From contig NZ_JANYUY010000068.1 in assembly GCF_025060755.1 (NCBI RefSeq), positions 1 through 37,583 on the forward strand: a DNA stretch of 37,583 bases. Reading direction: 5' to 3'. How positions within the stretch are numbered: the stretch's first letter is position 1; every line of letters starts with the position of its first letter. This DNA comes from Paenibacillus doosanensis. Its GTDB lineage: Bacteria > Bacillota > Bacilli > Paenibacillales > NBRC-103111. Below are positions 32,098-37,583 of this stretch, one piece after another. The notes below the pieces were generated by a model. It saw only the letters and a list, made by a program, of their open reading frames with translations. It did no database searches and was not told where the DNA came from. Position numbers and translations under genes: made by a program.

Positions 32098-32793
32098 ATG
32101 TTAAAAGTGGAATATCACGGACACTCATGCGTCCAACTGTCTGACGGCGAGCATTCGCTGATCATCGATCCGTTTCTTACGGATAATCCGGCGGCGGTTG
32201 CCGATCCCGATTCCATTCGCGTGCAGCATGTGCTGCTGACCCATGCTCATACCGATCATATTCAAAATGCCGTTCAAATCGCCAAAGCCAACGATGCCAC
32301 ACTGATCGCCATTCACGAGCTAGCTACCTACATGAGCTGGCAGGGCATCAAAACAAAAGACATGAACATCGGAGGCAAGCTGTCGCTCGGCTTTGCGGAG
32401 CTGCAGATGGTGCAGGCTTTTCACAGCTCCGGCATTATCGATCACGGCAAGCAAGAGATCGTATACGCGGGAATGCCTGCCGGATTCATCATCCGCTGGA
32501 ACGGGCATACGATTCTCCATGCCGGAGATACGAATTTGTTCCTCGATATGAAGCTGATCGGCGAGCGCAATGCCATTGATCTTGCATTTCTGCCGATCGG
32601 AGATTTATTTACGATGGGACCGGAAGATGCGGCCGTCGCCGCCGAATGGCTCCGCGCCAAGCTGGTCGTTCCCGTTCATTACGATACGTTCGAGCTGATC
32701 CGGCAGGACGGTGGCGCCTTCGTCGACCTGCTCCAAGCCCGCGGCATCGAGGGCAAAGCGCTCCGGCCGGGCGAGCAGATTACATTGGATTAA
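32098..32793 (+). CDS. ytkL: UPF0173 metal-dependent hydrolase (YtkL-like)
   Basis: A 231-residue metallo-beta-lactamase-fold protein of the UPF0173 family. The metal motif is complete, T-H-A-H-T-D-H at residues 48-54 (H49, H51, D53, H54). Further ligands are likely in LHAGDTNL (Asp) and VPVHYDTF (His). The opening KVEYHGHSCVQL and the FLTDNP loop are family hallmarks. Length equals that of Bacillus YtkL within a few residues. It is cytoplasmic and the physiological substrate is unknown. GAGGTGAG lies just upstream of the ATG. It is a single-gene unit with its own promoter and a shared terminator. Confidence 0.92.
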   Translation: MLKVEYHGHSCVQLSDGEHSLIIDPFLTDNPAAVADPDSIRVQHVLLTHAHTDHIQNAVQIAKANDATLIAIHELATYMSWQGIKTKDMNIGGKLSLGFAELQMVQAFHSSGIIDHGKQEIVYAGMPAGFIIRWNGHTILHAGDTNLFLDMKLIGERNAIDLAFLPIGDLFTMGPEDAAVAAEWLRAKLVVPVHYDTFELIRQDGGAFVDLLQARGIEGKALRPGEQITLD

Positions 32794-32822
32794 GCTTTCC
32801 TGCTTTCTCTCGGATAGCGCCC

Positions 32823-32878
32823 CAAAAAGCCTGAATGCCATCCGTTCATGAAGGAACAGACGGGTTCAGGCTTTTTTC
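32823..32878. terminator. bidirectional terminator between convergent genes
   Basis: The arms AAAAAGCCTGAA and TTCAGGCTTTTTT enclose an inner stem CCATCCGTTC/GAACAGACGG-like region. The A and T runs are on both sides. Confidence 0.85.
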
Positions 32879-32897
32879 TCATATTCCCGCCGATCCC

Positions 32898-34118
32898 TCA
32901 GTCTTCCAGCTCTACGCCTTTCGTTTCCGTTCCGAGGAAGAAGACGGCCAAAGCTCCAATAAGGATGGATGCGAAGAACAGGTAAAAAATCATCTGCAGC
33001 TCCACGCCTCTGGCCACCAGCAGACCGACAAGAAGCGGCGCGATAACGCCGCCGATGCGGCCGAAGGAAGTCGCCATACCTACTCCCGTCGAGCGCACTC
33101 TCGTCGGGTACAGCTCAGGAGTATAGGCATACAGGCCGCCCCAAGCTCCGAGATTGAAAAAAGACAAGCAGATGCCCGCCGCAATCAGCAGCCCCTCCGT
33201 CTGCGCCGTGCCGAACCAGATTGCGCTTAATGCCGTGAAGACTAAATACAGCACAAGCACGAATTTGCGCCCGAACCTCTCGATGGCATAGGCCGCGGTA
33301 AAATAACCCGGAAGCTGCGCCAGCGTCATCATGAGCACATATTGAAATCCTTTGACCAAGCCGAAGCCTTTCATCACCATCACGGTCGGCAGCCACAAAA
33401 ACATGCCGTAATACGAGAACACTACCGTAAACCATAGAATCCACAGCATGACCGTAGATCGGCGGTATTTCGCCTGCCAGACCGAGGCCCACTGCTCTCT
33501 CACCGTCGGCCTGTCCGCTTCCCGGGATTGCATATACCGCTGCGGATCTTCGATAGAACGCCGCAAATAAAGTGCATACAGCGCCGGGACCGCGCCGATC
33601 AGAAATCCCGCCTGCCAGCCGTACCTGGGGATAATAAAATAGGAAACGAGAGCCGCAGCCAGCCATCCCCCCGCCCAGAAGCTCTCAAGCAGAACGACGG
33701 TGCGTCCTCTCTCCTCCGCCGGAACCGTCTCCGACACCAGCGTCGAAGCTACCGGCAGCTCACCGCCCAAGCCGACTCCCGCGATAAACCGCAGCAGGCA
33801 CAGCACGGCGAAGCTCGTCGCCAGCGCGGACAGCCCGCTCGCCAGCGAGAAAATAAGCAGCGTCCAGAGAAGCACCGATTTACGCCCGAAGCGGTCGGCC
33901 ATATAGCCGGCGATAGCGGCTCCGAACACCATGCCGATCGAGTTAATGCTGGTGAACACCCCCACCTGCTCAGGGGTCAAATGCCATTGCACCGTCAAGG
34001 CGGCCACGACAAAGGAAATAATCCCTACGTCCATGGCGTCGAACAGCCAGCTGATTCCCATGCTGATTAATAACCGTCCCCGCTTGGAGCTGCGTACGGC
34101 CGCTGCGTTTTCCAACAT
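32898..34118 (-). CDS. MFS transporter (NiaP/sugar-acid porter-like)
   Basis: A 406-residue major facilitator with twelve predicted helices. The N-terminal WLFDAMDVGIISFV segment and the loop DRFGRKSVLLW (motif A) after helix 2, repeated as ERFGRKFVLV in the second half, together with ELYPTRVRSTGVG before helix 11, place it in the metabolite:H+ symporter group that includes NiaP (nicotinate) and aromatic-acid or sialate porters. The substrate cannot be fixed from sequence. GGGGGAG precedes the ATG. It is convergent with the YtkL-like gene. Although it lies near the CntL-type gene, they are separate transcription units, so a role in metallophore export is only speculation. Confidence 0.85.
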   Translation of the reverse strand: MLENAAAVRSSKRGRLLISMGISWLFDAMDVGIISFVVAALTVQWHLTPEQVGVFTSINSIGMVFGAAIAGYMADRFGRKSVLLWTLLIFSLASGLSALATSFAVLCLLRFIAGVGLGGELPVASTLVSETVPAEERGRTVVLLESFWAGGWLAAALVSYFIIPRYGWQAGFLIGAVPALYALYLRRSIEDPQRYMQSREADRPTVREQWASVWQAKYRRSTVMLWILWFTVVFSYYGMFLWLPTVMVMKGFGLVKGFQYVLMMTLAQLPGYFTAAYAIERFGRKFVLVLYLVFTALSAIWFGTAQTEGLLIAAGICLSFFNLGAWGGLYAYTPELYPTRVRSTGVGMATSFGRIGGVIAPLLVGLLVARGVELQMIFYLFFASILIGALAVFFLGTETKGVELED

Positions 34119-34237
34119 GAACTCCCCCTAACGTGCCATTTTCCGTTTCTTCGCTTTAGAACATAGTATTTCCAGAGCCTGCGACATTAATCGCGGGAGC
34201 TCCCTTATGTTGTTCTTAAGCCGTTAAGCTGGCGCAA

Positions 34238-34277
34238 ACAAAAAATCCCCCGTCTCCGGTCAGGAGAACAAGGGGAC
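34238..34277 (-). terminator. terminator of the spoVB-like gene
   Basis: A minus-strand stem of TCCCC and TCTCC arms pairing with GGAGA and GGGGA is followed by TTTTTTG, shortly after the stop at 34313. Confidence 0.75.
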
Positions 34278-34312
34278 GTCAATAAATCAGGGCCGGGTCC
34301 AAGTGAATGGGA

Positions 34313-35869
34313 TCACTTTGTAAAAAAGCCTTTGGCGGAGCCTCTCCGTTCCGAAAGCCGGACCGTATTGGTCGCCATTAAGGAAAGCAAGTACGTCAGT
34401 ATTGAAACCGTAATGGCTCCCGTTACGGCCCATGGCAGGGAAAAGCCGGATTGGCTCAAAAACGCATACGCGCCTTGCCCGCAAAACGCCATCGTAATTA
34501 AACAAAGTATCGTTTTCAAATAATGACGTACATCGAGGGAAAAGCCGACATACGTCGATACCGACAAAAAATTGAGCATCGTAATGATGCAAACGCCGAA
34601 GTTAATGCCCGTCGCCACGCCGTAGATCCCCCATTTGGAGCCTAAAATGAACATCGCGATAGCCTGCAGCAAAGTGCTCATAATGAAGTTCCACATCACC
34701 GTCTTCACCCGGCCGATCCCGAGCAATATTGCATGAAGAGGATCTTCGAAGTAATGAAGCAAGAAGAACGGCGCAAGCAGCTTTAGCAAATTGCCGGCTT
34801 CCGGAGCGTGATAGAGCGTCGTCGTCAGCGGAATGGCCCACATGTAGAGCAGGATCGTGCAGGGAGCTCCGATTATAAAAGCAAGCTGAATCGCCTGATC
34901 GATTCTTTGATGGATCAAGCGCTGGTTGTTTGAAGCATTGGCTTCGCTAATCGACGGGATTAAAGCAGTCGACAAGGAATGCATGATGAACGTCGGAAAT
35001 ACTAGCAGCGGAAATGCATAGCCTACGAGCAACCCGTATTGCTTGGTAGCGACCGCAGTGCCTATCCCCGCGATAGCCAGGCTTTTTATCACGAGCGTAG
35101 GCTTGAACGCCCTGTAGATCGAATTGATGAATCCTTGCCCGGTGGAAGGAAGCCCGATGTTCAGCAGCTCGTAGAGCGTTCTTTTTTTGTCCGGCAGCGG
35201 AGAACCGTCCGCGATTTGACCTCCGTGCTTTCGTTTATGAAGCATATACATGAGCAGTAAAAACAGCAAGCTGCTGCATTCCCCCATCACCGTACAGATC
35301 ATCGCTCCGGCGGCCGCATACTCGATTCCGTAAGGAAGCAGCAATTGCACCAGCCCCATGATCAGAAGAATATGGACGATATTCTCGATTACATCGGAGA
35401 CGGCGATCGGAGTCATGTTCTGCTTGCCGCGGAAATACCCTTTCAGTACGGACGAGATGGCGACGAGCGGAGCGATCGGAATGATCGCAAGCATTGCGTA
35501 GTAGGCTCTCTGGTCGGCCAGAACGAACGAAGCGATCCATTTGGCTCCTATGAACGTGCCTAAAGTAAGAACAATGCTGATCGTGACGGTGAGCGACAAA
35601 GATACCTGCAAAATTCGCTTTACTTTGGCCGCGTCCCTCTGCGCCTCCGCTTCAGCGACGAGCTTGGAGATAGCCACCGGCAAACCGAGACTGGTTAACG
35701 TAATCATCATCGGTACCAAAGGATGAGCCATCATCAAAAGTCCGATCCCCTCCGGCCCCAAAAACCGGGCCAAAACGATGCTGCCCAAAAATCCGAGGAT
35801 TCGTGTAATAAATGCGGCTGCGGTCAATATAAAGGTGCCCCGCACAAACGATGATTGTTGCTTGTCCAT
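34313..35869 (-). CDS. spoVB: stage V sporulation protein B / MOP-family flippase
   Basis: A 518-residue polytopic membrane protein of the MOP exporter superfamily (polysaccharide/lipid II flippases), with about fourteen hydrophobic segments. The start FVRGTFILTAAAFITRILGFL and the block ARFLGPEGIGLLMMAHPLVP are typical of SpoVB, and the length equals Bacillus SpoVB. In Bacillus it is needed for spore cortex peptidoglycan, probably moving the lipid-linked precursor across the forespore membrane. Paralogues such as YtgP/MurJ-like proteins share the fold, so the exact name is an inference. A GGAG lies 11 nt before the ATG. It is a single-gene unit divergent from the isochorismatase-like gene. 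Confidence 0.83.
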   Translation of the reverse strand: MDKQQSSFVRGTFILTAAAFITRILGFLGSIVLARFLGPEGIGLLMMAHPLVPMMITLTSLGLPVAISKLVAEAEAQRDAAKVKRILQVSLSLTVTISIVLTLGTFIGAKWIASFVLADQRAYYAMLAIIPIAPLVAISSVLKGYFRGKQNMTPIAVSDVIENIVHILLIMGLVQLLLPYGIEYAAAGAMICTVMGECSSLLFLLLMYMLHKRKHGGQIADGSPLPDKKRTLYELLNIGLPSTGQGFINSIYRAFKPTLVIKSLAIAGIGTAVATKQYGLLVGYAFPLLVFPTFIMHSLSTALIPSISEANASNNQRLIHQRIDQAIQLAFIIGAPCTILLYMWAIPLTTTLYHAPEAGNLLKLLAPFFLLHYFEDPLHAILLGIGRVKTVMWNFIMSTLLQAIAMFILGSKWGIYGVATGINFGVCIITMLNFLSVSTYVGFSLDVRHYLKTILCLITMAFCGQGAYAFLSQSGFSLPWAVTGAITVSILTYLLSLMATNTVRLSERRGSAKGFFTK

Positions 35870-36006
35870 GTCGCGTACATCTCCATATCTATGAACTTAA
35901 AACTATTTATATTCAATATGGGCGGGATGTATGCGAACAAGCTTAACTTTACCAAGAAAGACAGTAACGGATAATAACTCCAATGAAATCATCATGCAAT
36001 CACGAC

Positions 36007-36035
36007 TTTTTCTGTCAGTATTATGAGGTTATAAT
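36007..36035 (+). promoter_or_regulatory. possible promoter of the isochorismatase-like gene
   Basis: A perfect -10 TATAAT (36030-36035) has a weak TTTTTC (36007-36012) at 17-nt spacing. Confidence 0.45.
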
Positions 36036-36084
36036 GGAATTGGCTCCATAGACGGTCTATTTTATAAAAAAGAGGAGGAACGTT

Positions 36085-36723
36085 ATGAATTACACGAGTC
36101 CGGTATGGTCCGCATCCGCTCTCATTACGATTGATACGCAAAATGATTTTACTTTGCCCGGCGCCCCTGCGGAAATCAAGGGAACCTCCCAAGTGCTGCC
36201 TAACATGAAGAGCCTGCTGGACGCTTACCGCGCCAAAGGCCTGCCTATCATTCACGTGATTCGCCTTTATAAAGAAGATGGCTCCAACGTCGACCTATGC
36301 CGCAAAGAGCTTATTGAAAACGGGGCCAAGATCGTCGCTCCGGGCTCCGAGGGCGCAGAATTGGTTCAAGAAATTCGTTCTTCCGAGTATGTTGCTCTGA
36401 AAGCCGACGAGCTGCTGCCCGGCGGTTTGCAGGCTGTCGGGCCGATGGAATGGGTGATGTACAAACCTCGCTGGGGCGCCTTCTACCAAACCGTTCTGGA
36501 GCGATTTCTGCGGGAACGCGGGATCGATACGCTCGTATTTACAGGCTGCAACTTCCCGAATTGCCCCAGAACCTCGATGTACGAGGCGAGCGAACGCGAC
36601 TTCCGGGTTGTGATGGTGGAGGACGCCATGTCGCAGGTTTATGATAAGGGCATTCAGGAAATGCGCAATATCAGTGTCCTTGTTTGCGGTACGGGTGATG
36701 CACTTCGTGCAATTTCTTTATAG
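36085..36723 (+). CDS. isochorismatase-family cysteine hydrolase
   Basis: A 212-residue cytoplasmic hydrolase of the isochorismatase/nicotinamidase superfamily. The catalytic triad is complete: Asp17 in ITIDTQNDF, Lys127 in VMYKPRWGAF and Cys160 in FTGCNFPNCPRTS, with the usual cis-peptide region just before the Cys. A Cys-dependent amidase-type reaction is therefore expected rather than true isochorismate cleavage, but the substrate is unknown. GAGGAGG lies 7 nt before the ATG. It is a single gene followed by a GC-rich hairpin. Confidence 0.9.
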   Translation: MNYTSPVWSASALITIDTQNDFTLPGAPAEIKGTSQVLPNMKSLLDAYRAKGLPIIHVIRLYKEDGSNVDLCRKELIENGAKIVAPGSEGAELVQEIRSSEYVALKADELLPGGLQAVGPMEWVMYKPRWGAFYQTVLERFLRERGIDTLVFTGCNFPNCPRTSMYEASERDFRVVMVEDAMSQVYDKGIQEMRNISVLVCGTGDALRAISL

Positions 36724-36724
36724 C

Positions 36725-36750
36725 GGAGGAGAGGAGCGTCTCCTCCCTTC
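36725..36750 (+). terminator. possible terminator after the isochorismatase-like gene
   Basis: The perfect 8-bp stem GGAGGAGA/TCTCCTCC has a 6-nt loop and begins 1 nt after the stop codon. The tail CTTCCTTG is poor in T, so efficiency is doubtful. Confidence 0.45.
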
Positions 36751-36788
36751 CTTGATATGTAAATGCTATCACAAAAAGGATGGAAATT

Positions 36789-36816
36789 TTGATATTTTTC
36801 TATACCCATGTGATAT
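36789..36816 (+). promoter_or_regulatory. possible promoter for the small ORF and RNA copy B
   Basis: TTGATA (36789-36794), 16-nt spacer, TGATAT (36811-36816). It lies 32 nt before the small ORF and about 115 nt before the structured RNA. Confidence 0.4.
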
Positions 36817-36847
36817 CCCGTAGCTCAAGGAGGAGGTGCAAAGTAGA

Positions 36848-36919
36848 ATGAATCCGCTGCTTTGGCAAAGCCATCTCGACGGAGTTATCTGTTTCCGAGT
36901 CGGCCTCTTTGCTTCGTAA
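36848..36919 (+). CDS. possible 23-residue small protein or leader peptide
   Basis: ATG to TAA gives 23 residues, MNPLLWQSHLDGVICFRVG plus LFAS. An AAGGAGGAGGTG Shine-Dalgarno sequence lies upstream at workable spacing and a promoter-like pair precedes it. The peptide is mixed hydrophobic with one Cys and one Trp and matches nothing I recognise. It ends 13 nt before structured RNA copy B, so it could be a leader peptide on the same transcript, or the leftover start of a lost gene. No similar ORF with a ribosome binding site precedes copy A. Confidence 0.4.
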   Translation: MNPLLWQSHLDGVICFRVGLFAS

Positions 36920-36932
36920 TCTTCAATGCACA

Positions 36933-37103
36933 GAACAAATCCCCCAAAAGTGACGTGATGCTCTGAAGCATATTCCGTCCGCATCCAGCCTAAGCTGGAT
37001 CGGCGTCTAACCATTCCGCTGGGATCGTTCTATGGGTAGACATTACTTTCGGGGGAGCCCCCCGATATCCACAGGATATGGCTGCGCATCATTTCCTAAA
37101 CAA
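36933..37103 (+). ncRNA. candidate structured RNA, copy B (171-nt repeated element)
   Basis: The second copy of the element at 10350-10520: same length, 161 of 171 positions identical. The same helices form: outer stem 36940-36951 with 37046-37056, hairpin 36983-37000, stem 37005-37009 with 37037-37041, and pseudoknot 36955-36961 with 37086-37092. The differences fall mainly in loops and linkers; one converts a G-U to a G-C pair at the base of the GTCTA stem. Similarity stops at the same nucleotides on both sides, and a hairpin with flanking A and T runs follows. In this copy the outer stem gains one pair (T-A, extending AAAGT/ACTTT). The copy is tail-to-tail with the rrn operon. Confidence 0.6.
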
Positions 37104-37104
37104 T

Positions 37105-37143
37105 AAAAAAAGCAGCTGATCTGCGTAAGATCAACTGCTTTTT
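37105..37143. terminator. bidirectional terminator of the rrn operon and RNA copy B
   Basis: The arms GCAGCTGATCT and AGATCAACTGC (one mismatch) have a 5-nt loop. An A-run of seven lies on the left and a T-run of five on the right, so it works on both strands. It begins directly beyond the 5S gene on the minus strand. Confidence 0.88.
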
Positions 37144-37144
37144 G

Positions 37145-37261
37145 CTTGGCGACGTTCTACTCTCCCAGAACCCTTCGGTTCAAGTACCATCGACGCTGGA
37201 GGGCTTAACGGTCGTGTTCGAGATGGGAACGCGTGGTTCCCCTCCGCCATCATCACCAAAC
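37145..37261 (-). rRNA. rrf: 5S ribosomal RNA
   Basis: The minus-strand sequence begins TTTGGTGATGATGGCGGAGG and ends GAGAGTAGAACGTCGCCAAG, with the conserved CCATCTCGAACACG core. It is about 117 nt, the normal length. The ends are set by family resemblance and may be off by one or two nt. Confidence 0.95.
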
Positions 37262-37407
37262 GGTATAGCTTGTTCAAGGCTTGCGCCTTGAAAACTAGAT
37301 ACGAAACTTGTGCGCGTAGCGAGCAATGCTTTGTTGTTTCTTAGGGGCTCCCCGCAAAGTACTAGGAATCTGCTTCGAAGCATCCTCTTCACTTTGTGGG
37401 GCTTCTT
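37262..37407 (-). other. 23S-5S spacer
   Basis: The spacer contains the conserved CCTTGAAAACTAG box (a leader-box relative), and nearer the 23S gene the arms CCCCACAAAGT and ACTTTGCGGGG, which pair with one mismatch and may be a processing stem. No tRNA gene is present. Confidence 0.7.
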
Positions 37408-37583
37408 TGGTTAAGCCCTCGACCGATTAGTATTCGTCAGCTCCACACGTTGCCGCGCTTCCACCCCGAACCTATCTACCTCGTCGTCTTCAAGGGGTCT
37501 TACTTACTGGGAAATCTCATCTTGAGGGGGGCTTCACGCTTAGATGCTTTCAGCGCTTATCCCGTCCGTACGTAGCTATCCAG
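37408..37583 (-). rRNA. rrl: 23S ribosomal RNA, 3' portion (cut by window edge)
   Basis: The minus-strand sequence ends with ACTAATCGGTCGAGGGCTTA followed by ACCA, the canonical Bacillales 23S 3' end, and continues to the window edge within the last domain. Only about 176 nt are present. Confidence 0.95.

Larger units (their letters stand above)
36724..37144. other. region between the isochorismatase-like gene and the rrn operon
   Basis: 421 nt holding a GC-rich hairpin, a promoter-like pair, a 23-codon ORF with an excellent ribosome binding site, the second copy of the structured RNA and the shared terminator with the rrn operon. Confidence 0.65.

Noticed and set aside
32898-34118. The MFS transporter as the exporter of a metallophore made by the CntL-type enzyme
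   Set aside because: It is on a separate transcription unit beyond another gene and a terminator, and its motifs fit the NiaP/organic-acid group; proximity alone is not enough.

Overview
The window is a chromosomal segment of a Gram-positive, spore-forming bacterium, most likely a Paenibacillus or close relative (Paenibacillaceae). The evidence is the Bacillales-type 16S, 23S and 5S sequences, strong AGGAGG-type ribosome binding sites, a spoVB-like gene, an S-layer-anchored (SLH) pectinase, large membrane-bound AraC regulators and LplA-type sugar lipoproteins. The genus is an inference, not a 16S identification. The whole segment lies between two ribosomal RNA operons of the same (minus) orientation: the left edge cuts a 16S gene near its 5' end and the right edge cuts a 23S gene near its 3' end, followed by 5S.

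Layout. 1-930: 16S 5' end and its multi-promoter leader. 931-3909: quinone oxidoreductase (minus), then an MBL-fold hydrolase and a Cof-type HAD phosphatase (plus). 4067-8799: a plus-strand operon of FbpA/AfuA-type binding lipoprotein, fused double permease, ATPase and a second HAD phosphatase. 8905-10232: a zinc-ribbon protein translationally coupled to a SorC-family regulator (minus). 10350-10554: copy A of a repeated, probably structured RNA. 10607-27785: a pectin/rhamnogalacturonan utilisation region made of a GH105 unsaturated-uronyl hydrolase, a 2420-residue SLH-anchored pectate lyase/pectin methylesterase, an LplA-like sugar-binding lipoprotein, two AraC regulators (one a membrane sensor), a GH43 glycosidase and a GH28 polygalacturonase. 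28127-36723: housekeeping and accessory genes, namely M20 peptidase, MgtC-family membrane protein plus a small ACT-like partner, a nicotianamine-synthase-like (CntL-type) enzyme without its usual partners, YtkL-like hydrolase, MFS transporter, SpoVB and isochorismatase-like hydrolase. 36848-37143: a 23-codon ORF and copy B of the structured RNA, tail-to-tail with the right rrn operon.

How they work together. The pectin genes form one logical pathway: the surface enzyme de-esterifies and cleaves pectin outside the cell, a lipoprotein captures oligomers, and cytoplasmic GH105, GH28 and GH43 (no signal peptides seen) finish the breakdown, with AraC regulators and a candidate cre site giving induction and carbon catabolite control. 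The ABC operon with its two HAD phosphatases fits uptake of a phosphorylated or phosphonate compound better than ferric iron, because the binding protein shows no Tyr-Tyr dyad at the expected place.

Most unusual signals: the 171-nt element present twice (161 of 171 positions identical, no gaps, pseudoknot-capable, each copy followed by a different hairpin terminator), the solo nicotianamine-synthase-like gene, and the giant pectinolytic S-layer protein.
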